Shown here piece after piece: positions 54,101 to 63,098 of a stretch of DNA of 64,000 nt; position 1 is the first letter of the stretch; each line of letters opens with the position of its first letter. The DNA is taken from contig CBDAQG010000002.1 in assembly GCA_965198995.1 (NCBI GenBank), positions 1,364,001 to 1,428,000 on the forward strand, written 5' to 3'. Source of the stretch: CAXMMR01 sp965198995 (GTDB lineage Bacteria > Pseudomonadota > Alphaproteobacteria > Acetobacterales > Acetobacteraceae). Below the pieces are notes generated by a model. That model did not search any database. It worked only from the letters and a program-made list of their open reading frames with translations, and was not told the origin of the DNA. The position numbers were made by a program, and so were the translations under genes.

Positions 54101-55480
54101 ATGCCCCACGATTACGACCTGTTCGTCATAGGCGGAGGCTCCGGCGGCGTCCGCTGCGCCCGCATCGCCGCCGGCCATGGTGCCCGCGTCGGCGTCGCCG
54201 AGGAGCTGCACTGGGGCGGCACCTGCGTCAACGTCGGCTGCGTGCCCAAGAAGCTGATGGTGCAAGCCGCCGAATACGGCGCCTGGGCCGAGGACGCGCA
54301 CGGCTTCGGCTGGAGCACGCAACGCGGCACGCATGACTGGCAGGCCTTCATTGCCAGCAAGGACCACGAGATCGCGCGCCTCAACAGCGCCTATGTCCGT
54401 ATCCTCGACGGCGCCGGCGTGGTCTCGCATAAGGCCCGCGCCTCGTTCATCGACGCCCACACCCTGCAGGTCGGCGAGCAGCGCGTCACCGCGGCCAACA
54501 TCGTCATTGCGACAGGCGGCCTGCCGGTGCGACCGCAGATCGAAGGCGCCGAGCTCGGCATTGTCTCCGACGACGCCTTCAGCCTGGAGCAGCGACCGGA
54601 CCGCATCACCCTGGTCGGCAGCGGCTATATCGGCATCGAGTTCGCCGGCGTCTTCGCCGGCCTCGGCGCCGAAGTCGACCTGCTCTACCGCCAGGACCTG
54701 CCGCTCGCCGGCTTCGACCACGAGATCCGCCAGCATCTGGCCAGCGCCCTGCAAACCTCCGGCATCCGGCTGCACACCTCGATCAAGCTCCACCGCGTCG
54801 AGCAGGTCGGCGCCAGCAAGCGCCTGAGCCTGACCGACGGCCGCCACTTCGACAGCGACCTGGTGTTCTTCGCTCTGGGCCGTGTTCCCCACACCAAGCA
54901 GCTTGCGCTACCCGCCGCCGGCGTCGCCACCAACGAGCGCGGCGGCATCGTCGTCGACGCCGAGAACCGCAGTTCGGTGCCGCACATCTACGCCATCGGC
55001 GACGTCAGCAACCGCCTCAACCTCACCCCCGTGGCGATCGCCGAGGGCCACCATCTGGCCGACCGCCTGTTCGGCAGCCAGCCGCCCCGCACCTGGTCGT
55101 TCGCCGCCGTGCCGACGGCGGTGTTCTCCTCGCCCCCGATCGGCACCGTCGGCCTCACCGAGCACGAGGCCGCCCAGCACGGCCTCGTCGACATCTACAC
55201 CGCCGAGTTCACCGCGCTCCGCCACAAGCTGACCGGCCGCGACCGCCCCAGCTTCCTCAAGCTTATCGTCGACCAGCCCAGCCAACGCATCCTTGGCGCG
55301 CACATGATCGGCGAGGACGCCCCGGAAATGATGCAGGGCCTGGCGATCGCCATCACCGCGGGCGCCACCAAGCACGATTTCGACCGCACGATCGGCATCC
55401 ACCCGACGATTGCCGAGGAATGGGTCACCCTGCGCCAACGCACCCGCGTCATCGGCGAGGCGCGCCAAGCCGCCGAATAG
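54101..55480 (+). CDS. gor: glutathione-disulfide reductase
   Basis: A 459-residue FAD-dependent disulfide reductase regenerating GSH with NADPH. FAD site FVIGGGSGGVRCARIAAGHG, redox disulfide GGTCVNVGCVPKKLMV, NAD(P) site GSGYIGIEFAGVFAGLGAEV, second FAD motif IYAIGDVSNRLNLTPVAI, catalytic His-Glu in IGIHPTIAEEWV. The VPKKLM and RLNLTPVA signatures favour glutathione reductase over lipoamide or mercuric reductases. AAGG lies nine bases before the ATG. Confidence 0.95.
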   Translation: MPHDYDLFVIGGGSGGVRCARIAAGHGARVGVAEELHWGGTCVNVGCVPKKLMVQAAEYGAWAEDAHGFGWSTQRGTHDWQAFIASKDHEIARLNSAYVRILDGAGVVSHKARASFIDAHTLQVGEQRVTAANIVIATGGLPVRPQIEGAELGIVSDDAFSLEQRPDRITLVGSGYIGIEFAGVFAGLGAEVDLLYRQDLPLAGFDHEIRQHLASALQTSGIRLHTSIKLHRVEQVGASKRLSLTDGRHFDSDLVFFALGRVPHTKQLALPAAGVATNERGGIVVDAENRSSVPHIYAIGDVSNRLNLTPVAIAEGHHLADRLFGSQPPRTWSFAAVPTAVFSSPPIGTVGLTEHEAAQHGLVDIYTAEFTALRHKLTGRDRPSFLKLIVDQPSQRILGAHMIGEDAPEMMQGLAIAITAGATKHDFDRTIGIHPTIAEEWVTLRQRTRVIGEARQAAE

Positions 55481-55604
55481 GCCGGCGTCCTGCAGCGCGC
55501 TGGCGACCGCCGTGCCGACCTGCGGCAGCTGCCGGACCGTGCGTCAACGACCGGCCGCTGTTCCCCAGCGTGATTAAAGTCCGGCCCTGCTGACCGGGGA
55601 GCGT

Positions 55605-55866
55605 TCACGCTGGTCTGCAGCTCGCTTTTACGGGCACATCAGGACGGGTGACCCTCAGGCCTTCTCCCACTCGCCCGAGCAGTTCGCCGTCGCTCACCAT
55701 GCCGACCGGCAGCCCCGCACCGCTGACGACGGGCGCTCCGCTGACCGCGTTGTCGACAGGGTGTGCGCGGCCGACTGCACGCTGGCGTTCGCCACAACCG
55801 AAACGACGCGTGTGGTCATGATGTCGCTGACGACGGCGTCGGCCGCGTCGCGCGGGGATGGGGCAT
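55605..55866 (-). pseudogene. CBS-domain protein remnant (frameshifted, truncated)
   Basis: One frame reads AADAVVSDIMTTRVVSVVANASVQSAAHTL, and after a shift near 55755-55762 another reads DNAVSGAPVVSGAGLPVGMVSDGELLGRVGEGL before a stop. Together they form one CBS domain missing a few residues at the shift; a second domain is absent and there is no good start codon. It is a relic at the left end of the phosphoketolase island. The 120 bases between it and gor show nothing else. Confidence 0.7.
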
Positions 55867-55919
55867 AACTGACGTCCTGTGACCGTGCTGATGCGCTGCC
55901 GGGCTGATCGGCGGCGTGC

Positions 55920-56752
55920 TCAGGCGTGGCGAGCGCGCGATGTGGATGCGGGACGACTGGCCGCCTCGGCCGGCACAATCAAGCCGCCGAAGCTGGCGAG
56001 CAACGCCTCGCCGCCGAGTGAATGCGGCTCGCCGCCGACGCGCAAAGCCATCGGCTCGCCCCGCTCCAGCACCGCTCGAACCGTGTGCAAAACGTTGTCG
56101 ATGCTGAGCGAGACGACCCGGCCCCGCCACTGGATGCTGAACGCCAGGCTGCGCCATTCCTCGGGCAGCTTAGGCGCCAGCCCGATGCCCTCGAGCGTGC
56201 GGTGGTGAAACAGCACGTCGTCGTCGAGCGGGTCGGATGGGCTCACGGCCAGCGAGAGGCCGACCTGCAGCCAGTCCGGCGCCGGCACCAGCGCCGCCAT
56301 CGGCTGGTTGACGCCGACCATATCGAACAGCCCGGCGACGTAGGTGCGGGGCATCGCAACGCCGGCCGCAAGCCGGTCGATCGTCCGGCCGCCCCGCACG
56401 CCCAGAAAGCCGTTGCTGATGGCAAAGCGCGACTCCCGGCTGCCGTCCCGCAGCAGGTCGAAGCTCGGCGGGTTCAGCACCCAGGCGGCGTCCGGGGTCG
56501 GCTCCAGCGCCTGCTTGCGTTCGGCGTAGCCCGCCGCCTGGCGCTCCGCATCCGCCACCCCGAGCGCGCGCAACGCCGCCGCGGCGCCGCTGAGGCGCGG
56601 CTTGCCGGCAACTCCGCCTGATACATCGCGGTGGTGAAGCGGGCCGGATCGGCCAGGCCCACCAGCGCCTCGCGCCAGGCCTGCTCGTGCGGCGAGGCCA
56701 GCAGCACGCCGTCGACGTCGAAGATCGCCGCCAGCAGCCGCCCGCCGCTCAT
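55920..56752 (-). pseudogene. HAD phosphatase / glycoside hydrolase family 65 fusion remnant
   Basis: Starting at ATG 56750-56752: GGRLLAAIFDVDGVLLASPH (HAD DxD motif of beta-phosphoglucomutase type) up to MYQAEL; after a one-base shift near 56607-56612, AGKPRLSGAAAALRALGVADAER follows in another frame. The HAD part then jumps to a GH65-type N-terminus (FDLLRDGSRESRFAISNGF, PRTYVAGLFDMV), which jumps to a GH65 C-terminal domain (LPEEWRSLAFSIQWRGRVV). The HAD cap and the whole GH65 catalytic barrel are missing. Intact relatives combine a HAD and a GH65 phosphorylase/hydrolase acting on trehalose- or kojibiose-like sugars. Confidence 0.75.
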
Positions 56753-56765
56753 GGCGTGCTCCCGC

Positions 56766-56952
56766 TCAGCCATCGCCCGGCAGGCCTGTTCCACCCGCCC
56801 CGGCGCCATCCATCAGGGCCTCGGTGCGCTGGCGCCGCGCACTCGGCGCCCCGTCCGGGATCTCGGTCAGGGAACGACACAACCCGCTCGGTGCCGCGAC
56901 ACAGCCTGGGCGGAACAGCCTCGTTAAGCAATGCGACTTGGGCGATGCGCAT
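56766..56952 (-). pseudogene. GT4 glycosyltransferase N-terminal remnant
   Basis: ATG 56950-56952 starts MRIAQVALLNEAVPPRLCRG followed by TERVVSF, which matches the usual GT4 start (MRIAQVAPLYE-x-VPP-x-LYGGTERVV). An extra C after VVSF shifts the frame; the other frame resumes LTE and then diverges to a stop at 56766. About 350 residues are missing. Same strand and island as the HAD-GH65 wreck that follows it. Confidence 0.7.
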
Positions 56953-57070
56953 GAGACCTCTCGAACGGTGACCAACGGTAATGACGTGCGGACGAAGCAC
57001 GCTGTGCAGCAGGCCCGGACTCTACTCAGCCGGCGCACACGGCGCCTGATCGTGGCCGGCCAAGGCTACT

Positions 57071-57727
57071 TTACGAAGCGCTCGCCACGACGCTGGCGTA
57101 ACGTTCGCGGCGTCGCCCGTCGGCGGCAACGGGCGAGATGTTCCATTGCGCAATGACCGGCAGTTCCGGATGGCTCGGATTGAAGCCGAGAACGCAAAAC
57201 GACGCCGTGCCGAGCTGGAAGTGCCGCCCCTGCGCCACCGGCAGCCCGATCCATCGCACGCCGAGGCTGCAGCCGAACTGGCCGTGCGAAAACAGCGCGA
57301 CGTTGCCGCCCAAGCAGCACAGCCGCGCAATCAGGCGGTCGGCCCGGATAGCGACGTCCCCGGCGGCCTCGCCACCGGGACAGCCGTCGCGGTAGACCGT
57401 CCAGCCGGGCCGGCCCTCGCGGATGGCCGAGGAAAGCTCGCCCTCGTAGGCGCCATAATCCCACTCCGCCAGGTCGGGCTCGACCACGGCCGTATCGCCA
57501 AGTCCGGCCAGCGTGCAGGTCCGCCTGGCCCGCTGGGCCGGGCTGGTCAGCACGTGATCGAACCGGATCTTGCCGAACCCGGGCTCGAGCGCCCGCGCCT
57601 GGTCCTCGCCGCAGGCCGTGAGCGCGACGTCCGTGCGCCCGGTGTGCCGGCCGGACAGCGACCACGCCGTCTCGCCATGCCGAACGAGATAGACCCTCGA
57701 AGGCGTCCCGGGACGTTCGTGTACCAT
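57071..57727 (-). CDS. histidine phosphatase family protein (phosphoglycerate mutase-like)
   Basis: A 218-residue protein of the histidine phosphatase superfamily. Phosphoacceptor His in VYLVRHGETAWSLSGRHTGRTDVALT; second catalytic His in LFSHGQFGCSLGVRWIGLP; WDYGAYEG with the catalytic Glu region between. It could be a sugar-phosphate phosphatase or a cofactor-dependent mutase of the GpmB type. Start ATG 57725-57727 is 5 bases after the aldolase stop, so it is the third gene of the xfp-fba-phosphatase operon. The N-terminal extension in frame is shadow. Confidence 0.88.
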   Translation of the reverse strand: MVHERPGTPSRVYLVRHGETAWSLSGRHTGRTDVALTACGEDQARALEPGFGKIRFDHVLTSPAQRARRTCTLAGLGDTAVVEPDLAEWDYGAYEGELSSAIREGRPGWTVYRDGCPGGEAAGDVAIRADRLIARLCCLGGNVALFSHGQFGCSLGVRWIGLPVAQGRHFQLGTASFCVLGFNPSHPELPVIAQWNISPVAADGRRRERYASVVASAS

Positions 57728-57732
57728 AACGA

Positions 57733-58776
57733 TCAGGATGCCTTCCGGTAGGCCCAGTCCTCCTCCATCGAGGCGGCATACTCGCCGCGCAGCGCCGCAT
57801 GGTTGCAGCAGGCGCGGTAGTGGAGCGCGTGTTGCGCGGCCGCGACGTTGGCCTCCTGCCCACTCCAGATCGCCAGCGCCGGCTGCTGCAGCGCCCGGGC
57901 GAACGAGAACACCAGCGGCCATGGCGGCCGTCCGTCCACGTTCGCGTTGATGGCGTTCAGCCGCGCCGTGGCCAGCGCGGCTGACTGGCCGCCGGAGAGA
58001 AAGGCGATGCCGGCTACGGCCGCAGGCACGCAATGCCGCAGACATTGCAGCGTCGCCTTCGCCACCTCCTGCACACTGTTCTGGCGCGCGCAGTCAAGCC
58101 CCGGCAACACCATGTTCGGCTTCAGGATGACCGCCTCGAGCCGCACCGATTGCGCCTCCAGCGCGTCGAACACCTCGCGCAGCACCGCGCCGCTCACCTG
58201 CCGGCAGCGCTCGAGGCCGTGCCCGCCCACCATCAGCACCTCCGGCTCGACGACCGGCACCAGGCCGGCCTCCTGGCAGAGCGCAGCGTAGCGCGCCAAG
58301 GCCTGCGCGTTGGCCTGTATGCAGCCAAGGCTGGGCAGGCCGTCGCCAAGCCCGATGATGGCGCGCCACTTGGCAAACCGCGCCCCCAGTGACGCGTAGT
58401 CGTCCAGGCGCCGACGCAGGCCGTCGAGCCCCTCGGTGACCATCTCCCCCGGGTGCAGCGCCAGCGCCGTCGCCCCGAGGTCGACCTTGATGCCGGGCAG
58501 GATGCCGGCGTCGACGAGTAGGTCGACGAACGGCGTGCCATGCCGGTCGCGCTGGCGGATCGTCTCGTCGTACAGGATGGCGCCGCTGACGTAATCGCCC
58601 AACCCCGCCGTCTTGACCAGCAGTTCGCGATAGGCACGCCGCGCCTCCAGCGTCTGCGGGATGCCGGAAGCGGCAAGGCGCCGGTTGCAGGTCGGGTTGC
58701 TCTCGTCCATCGCCAACAACCCCTTGCCGCGTCCGACCAGGCGCTGTGCGACCTCGTCGAGCATTCGCGCGCTCAT
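57733..58776 (-). CDS. fba: class I fructose-bisphosphate aldolase
   Basis: A 347-residue class I (Schiff-base) aldolase cleaving fructose 1,6-bisphosphate to triose phosphates. GKGLLAMDESNPTCNRRL at the N-terminus, GIKVDLGA, AKWRAIIGLGDGLPS, PVVEPEVLM, and Schiff-base Lys in EAVILKPNMVLPGLDC; GIAFLSGGQSA near the end. Class I enzymes are less common than class II in bacteria but recur beside phosphoketolase. Start overlaps the xfp stop by 4 bases (ATGA). Confidence 0.94.
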   Translation of the reverse strand: MSARMLDEVAQRLVGRGKGLLAMDESNPTCNRRLAASGIPQTLEARRAYRELLVKTAGLGDYVSGAILYDETIRQRDRHGTPFVDLLVDAGILPGIKVDLGATALALHPGEMVTEGLDGLRRRLDDYASLGARFAKWRAIIGLGDGLPSLGCIQANAQALARYAALCQEAGLVPVVEPEVLMVGGHGLERCRQVSGAVLREVFDALEAQSVRLEAVILKPNMVLPGLDCARQNSVQEVAKATLQCLRHCVPAAVAGIAFLSGGQSAALATARLNAINANVDGRPPWPLVFSFARALQQPALAIWSGQEANVAAAQHALHYRACCNHAALRGEYAASMEEDWAYRKAS

Positions 58777-61196
58777 GTCGGCTGACCCCAGATCCAGTCA
58801 CGGATCTCCGGCAGGTCCTCTCCGTGCTTGTCGATGTAGTGCTTGTGCTCGACGAGCTTGTCGGCCATCGCCTGCTTGAGGTAGGCGCCCCTGGTGCCAA
58901 GCCCAGGCACGCGGTCAACGACGTCTATCACCAGGTGGAAACGATCGAGTTCGTTCTGCACTCGCATGTCGAAGGCGGTGGTGATCGTGCCCTCTTCCCT
59001 GTAGCCGCGGACATGAAGGTTGCGGTTCGCGCGCCGATAAGTCAGGCGATGGATGAGGCCGGGATAGCCATGGAACGCGAAAACGATGGGCCGGTCGGTG
59101 GTAAACAGCTGATCGTAGTCAATCTCGCTCAGCCCATGCGGATGCTCGCATTCCGGTTGCAGCCGCATCAGATCAACGATGTTGACGACGCGGATGTTGA
59201 GCTCGGGCAGGTGCTGACGCAGGATGGAGACGGCGGCGAGGCTTTCAAGCGTCGGCGTATCGCCGCACGACGCCATCACCACGTCCGGCTCGCTGTCCTG
59301 GTCGTTGCTGGCCCACTGCCAGATCCCGAGGCCTTCAGTGCAGTGGATGACTGCCTGCTCCATCGTCAGCCACTGTGGCAAAGCATGCTTGCCGGCAACG
59401 ACGACGTTCACGTAGTGCCGGCTGCGCAGGCAATGATCGAACACCGACAGCAGGCAGTTGGCATCCGCCGGCAGGTAGCAGCGGACAACGTCGGCCTTCT
59501 TGTTCACGACATGGTCAAGAAAGCCCGGGTCCTGGTGCGTAAAACCGTTATGGTCCTGCTGCCAGACGTGGGAGGCGAGGAGATAGTTGAGCGACGAGAT
59601 CGGCCGCCGCCAGGGCAGTTCCGACGTCACCTTCAGCCACTTGGCATGCTGACTGAACATCGAGTCGACGATGCGGATGAACGCCTCGTAGCTGTTGAAC
59701 AGCCCATGCCGACCTGTCAGGAGGTAGCCCTCAAGGAAGCCTTCGCACTGGTGCTCGCTCAGCATAGAATCGACGACGCGGCCGTCCGACGCCAGAAACT
59801 CGTCATCCGCCACTGCGCGGGCTTCCCACTGCCGAGCAGTGACCTCGAAGACGGCACCAAGCAGGTTTGACAGCGTCTCGTCGGGGCCAAAGATGCGAAA
59901 ATTCCGCTGCTCCTGGTTCAGGGTCGCCACATCGCGGAGGAACTTGCCCAGCACCATGGTATCCTGGGCAGTGACGGATCCCGGCGACGGAACCGCCACG
60001 GCATGGTCGCGAAAGTCTGGCATACGCAGGTCATGCAGGAGCATGCCACCATTGGCATGCGGGTTGGCGCCCATGCGCCGGTCACCCTCAGGCGCGAGCG
60101 CGGCCAGCTCGGGGATCAGACGGCCGCTCGCATCGAACAACTCCTCGGCCCTGTAGCTGCGCATCCAGCTCTCGAGGTCGGCGACATGATCGGGATGGGC
60201 AGGGTCGACCAGGATCGGCACTTGATGTGCCCGAAACGTGCCCTCGATCTTGAGCCCGTCGATGATCTTCGGCCCGGTCCAGCCCTTCGGCGACCGGAGC
60301 ACGATCATCGGCCAGCGGGGACGCGCGGGCTGGTCCGAGCAGCGAGCCGCATACTGGGCCTGCCGGATGTCATGCATCACCAGGTCCAGCGTGTCGGCCA
60401 TCAGCCGATGCATCGTGTCCGGATCGTCGCCCTCCACGAAGTAGGGCGTCCAGCCACAGCCGAGCAGGAAGTGCTCCAGCTCCTCCGGCTCGATCCGCGA
60501 CAGGATCGTTGGATTACTGATCTTGAAGCCGTTGAGATGCAGGATCGGCAGCACGACGCCGTCGGTGATCGGGTTGAGCAGCTTGTTCGATTGCCAGGCC
60601 GTCGCGAGCGGGCCGGTCTCGGCCTCGCCGTCGCCGATGACACAAGCCACGATCAAGCCGGGATTGTCGAGCGCGGCGCCGAAGGCATGGCTCAGCGAAT
60701 AGCCGAGCTCGCCGCCCTCATGGATCGAACCGGGCGTGGTCGGTGCGACGTGGCTTGAAATGCCGCCGGGGAACGAGAACTGAGTGAACAGTCTTCTCAA
60801 TCCTCCTTCGTCCTGACTGATGTTCGGGTAGATCTCGCTATAGGTTCCTTCCAGGTAGGTGTTGGCCACGAGAGCTGGTCCGCCGTGACCTGGACCGGCG
60901 ATGTAGAACATGTCGAGGTCGTATTGCTTGATGATGCGGTTGAGGTGGACATAGATGAAGTTCTGGCCTGGCGTCGTGCCCCAATGTCCGACAACAAGCG
61001 GCTTCACATGCGCGAGCGTCAAAGGCTCGCGCAGCAGAGGATTGTCATAGAGGTAGATCTGACCGACCGACAGGTAATTGGCGGCGCGCCAATAAGCGTC
61101 CATCAGGCGCAGCTCGTCGAGCGCGATCCCCGTCTGCCTGTCGGCCGCGGCACCGTGTTCCAAAAGCTCGAGCGCCGGTGTGACTGTGTCCATCAT
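58773..61196 (-). CDS. xfp: phosphoketolase (xylulose-5-P/fructose-6-P)
   Basis: An 807-residue thiamine-diphosphate enzyme splitting xylulose 5-phosphate or fructose 6-phosphate into acetyl phosphate and a smaller sugar phosphate. Signatures: GHWGTTPGQNFIYVHLNRII, YIAGPGHGGPALVANTYLEG, GGISSHVAPTTPGSIHEGGE, GDGEAETGPLATAWQSNK; C-terminal GYPGLIHRLTYRR. Start is the first of two ATGs (61194-61196), with GAGGGG five bases upstream; upstream frame is not conserved. Acetyl phosphate from this step is the substrate of AckA encoded 700 bases upstream. Confidence 0.96.
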   Translation of the reverse strand: MMDTVTPALELLEHGAAADRQTGIALDELRLMDAYWRAANYLSVGQIYLYDNPLLREPLTLAHVKPLVVGHWGTTPGQNFIYVHLNRIIKQYDLDMFYIAGPGHGGPALVANTYLEGTYSEIYPNISQDEGGLRRLFTQFSFPGGISSHVAPTTPGSIHEGGELGYSLSHAFGAALDNPGLIVACVIGDGEAETGPLATAWQSNKLLNPITDGVVLPILHLNGFKISNPTILSRIEPEELEHFLLGCGWTPYFVEGDDPDTMHRLMADTLDLVMHDIRQAQYAARCSDQPARPRWPMIVLRSPKGWTGPKIIDGLKIEGTFRAHQVPILVDPAHPDHVADLESWMRSYRAEELFDASGRLIPELAALAPEGDRRMGANPHANGGMLLHDLRMPDFRDHAVAVPSPGSVTAQDTMVLGKFLRDVATLNQEQRNFRIFGPDETLSNLLGAVFEVTARQWEARAVADDEFLASDGRVVDSMLSEHQCEGFLEGYLLTGRHGLFNSYEAFIRIVDSMFSQHAKWLKVTSELPWRRPISSLNYLLASHVWQQDHNGFTHQDPGFLDHVVNKKADVVRCYLPADANCLLSVFDHCLRSRHYVNVVVAGKHALPQWLTMEQAVIHCTEGLGIWQWASNDQDSEPDVVMASCGDTPTLESLAAVSILRQHLPELNIRVVNIVDLMRLQPECEHPHGLSEIDYDQLFTTDRPIVFAFHGYPGLIHRLTYRRANRNLHVRGYREEGTITTAFDMRVQNELDRFHLVIDVVDRVPGLGTRGAYLKQAMADKLVEHKHYIDKHGEDLPEIRDWIWGQPT

Positions 61197-61241
61197 GTGA
61201 CCCCTCGTGAACGTCGGTAGCTGGTTCTCACGCACGCCGTC

Positions 61242-61254
61242 CGGTATGATACCG
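61242..61254. promoter_or_regulatory. palindrome upstream of xfp, possible operator
   Basis: CGGTAT-G-ATACCG, a perfect 13-base dyad centred about 52 bases before the xfp start codon, in a promoter-proximal position. No known consensus recognised. Confidence 0.35.
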
Positions 61255-61346
61255 TAACGGATAAAGCTGTGCGGACGCCTGGATCGAGACCGCCAGAGAC
61301 CTCGTGACCAGTGCCCCAACCCTAGGCGTGCGCTGCCACTACCGGC

Positions 61347-61362
61347 AGGGTCGGAAACTACT
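61347..61362 (-). promoter_or_regulatory. shared 16-base motif upstream of xfp
   Basis: On the minus strand AGTAGTTTCCGACCCT, 150 bases before the xfp start. It differs by one base from the motif at 63733-63748 upstream of the receiver-ackA unit. Confidence 0.5.
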
Positions 61363-61838
61363 TACCTGACGCGACCATACCAGATCGGCACCAGGCTCTG
61401 CGCCATCGCTACTCTCCCACCGGTGCGACGGCACGCGACCCGGCCGCCGCCGTGACGGTGCAAGGCGGGCGGCACCAGCTTGCGCCCGAACAGCAGCACC
61501 CCGAGGAACGACGCCTCGAGAAAACACGCGGTCAGCCCTTCATAGGCCAGCCGCGGTGCCAGCACGTTGGCGGTCGCGTCCGAGAACCGGCTCCAATTGG
61601 TGCCCATCTGCAACGGCATCACGATGCCCGAGACGACGCCCATGCCGAACGAGATGGCAAAGATCCGCGTCCAGAACGCCGACAGCCGCGCGCACACGCG
61701 GCGCCCGCTGAGATACGCCAGGACCTCGAGCACGGCGATGTAGGAGGCGAGGCCGACGGTGAACGCCGGCAGCAGGATGTGTCAGGAGATCACCCACACC
61801 CAGTGCAGACGCGACAGCAGCAGCGGATCGAGCGACAT
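61362..61838 (-). pseudogene. cydA: cytochrome bd oxidase subunit I (cydA) remnant
   Basis: ATG 61836-61838 begins MSLDPLLLSRLHWVWVIS, then an in-frame TGA at 61782-61784 stands where CydA has Phe (VISFHILLPAF), then HILLPAFTVGLASYIAVLEVL, FWTRIFAISFGMGVVSGIVM, GTNWSRFSDATANVLAPRL and YEGLTACFLEASFLGVLLFG continue. After LVPPALH the frame is lost. About 145 of roughly 460-520 residues remain and cydB is absent. It lies between ackA and xfp, so this island once carried a bd-type or cyanide-insensitive oxidase. Confidence 0.82.
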
Positions 61839-61903
61839 CGATCAGCCTCCCGCCACGGCAAATGCGGCGCGCCTGAAACCGCCGACCCGCGTCCGTGCAG
61901 ACA

Positions 61904-63097
61904 TTATGCAAGGTCTCCCTCAATGACGGCGCGGGTGTGCCGCGCGATCATGATTTCCTCGTCGGTCGCCATCGCCCGCACCTCGACGCGGCTCGCCGGC
62001 GTGCTGATGCGGCGCTTGCCGGCGGCGTTAGCGTCCGGATCAAGGCTGAGGCCAAGCCAGCCGAGCCGCGCGCAAACGCCCGCCCGCACCGCCGGCGCGT
62101 GCTCGCCGATGCCGGCGGTGAACACCAGCCCGTCCAGCCCGCCGAGCGCGCTCGCCAGCGCGCCGACCTCGGTGGCGATGCGGTAGGTGAACAACGCCAG
62201 CGCCTCGCGCGCGTGCGGATCCTCGCTCGCCAGCAGCTCGCGTATGTCGCCGCTGATGCCTGACACGCCCAGCAGCCCGGAGCGGTGATAGAGCATGTCC
62301 TCGATCTCGCCGAAGCTGTGCCCCTGACGGCCGAGATAGAGGATGACGCCCGGGTCGAGGCTGCCGCAGCGCGTCGCCATCACCAGCCCGTCGAGCGCGC
62401 TGAACCCCATGGTCGTGGCGATGCTGCGCCCGTCCTGCAGCGCGCACAGGCTGGCGCCCGCGCCCAGATGCGCCACGATCACCCGCCCGCGCACCAGCGC
62501 CGGCGCCTGCCGCGCCAACTCGCCGGCGATGTACTCGTAGGACAGGCCGTGGAACCCGTAGCGCCGGATCCCCGCCGCCTCCAGCGCGCGTGGCAGGCCG
62601 AACCACTGCGCCTCGCTCGGCATCGTATGATGAAACGCGGTGTCGAAGCAGGCGACCTGTGCCAGCTCGGGCCGCTCCGCCGCCACGGCACGGATCGGCG
62701 CCAGATTATGCGGCATGTGCAGCGGGTCGAGCGCGCTCAACGCTTCGAGTTCGGTGAGCAGCGCCGGGCTCACCCGCGCCGGCGCGACCCGCCTGGCGCC
62801 GCCATGCACGATGCGATGACCAACCGATTGCAGGCCGCCCGCGCCGAGGTGGCGATCGGCAAAGCCAAGCAGCGCCGCCAGCACGGTTGCGAACGGATCT
62901 GTCGTCCTGGCCGGCCAGTGCTGGTCCGCCAGCACGCCGCCGCCGGCGTCATGGGCCAGCAGGCGAGGCGCCGCGTCCAGCCTGTCGACCTGGCCCCGCG
63001 CCAGCGCAGGCACCGCCTCGCCGAGCGTCGCCGCATCGAACAAAGCAAATTTCAGGCTCGACGACCCGGCGTTCAGCGTCAGTATCGCGCCGGACAC
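61904..63097 (-). CDS. ackA: acetate kinase
   Basis: A 397-residue acetate kinase converting acetyl phosphate and ADP to acetate and ATP. ILTLNAGSSSLKFALFD (ASKHA phosphate-1), HRIVHGGARRVAP, CFDTAFHHTMP, RYGFHGLSYEYIAGEL, VIVAHLGAGASLCAL, TMGFSALDGLVMATRCGSLDPG, VFTAGIGEHAP. I take GTG 63095-63097 as the start because it is one base beyond the receiver gene stop and gives the usual length; ATG 63161-63163 would add 22 Arg-rich residues. No phosphotransacetylase gene is nearby; acetyl phosphate likely comes from Xfp. Confidence 0.94.
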   Translation of the reverse strand: MSGAILTLNAGSSSLKFALFDAATLGEAVPALARGQVDRLDAAPRLLAHDAGGGVLADQHWPARTTDPFATVLAALLGFADRHLGAGGLQSVGHRIVHGGARRVAPARVSPALLTELEALSALDPLHMPHNLAPIRAVAAERPELAQVACFDTAFHHTMPSEAQWFGLPRALEAAGIRRYGFHGLSYEYIAGELARQAPALVRGRVIVAHLGAGASLCALQDGRSIATTMGFSALDGLVMATRCGSLDPGVILYLGRQGHSFGEIEDMLYHRSGLLGVSGISGDIRELLASEDPHAREALALFTYRIATEVGALASALGGLDGLVFTAGIGEHAPAVRAGVCARLGWLGLSLDPDANAAGKRRISTPASRVEVRAMATDEEIMIARHTRAVIEGDLA

Positions 63098-63098
63098 C

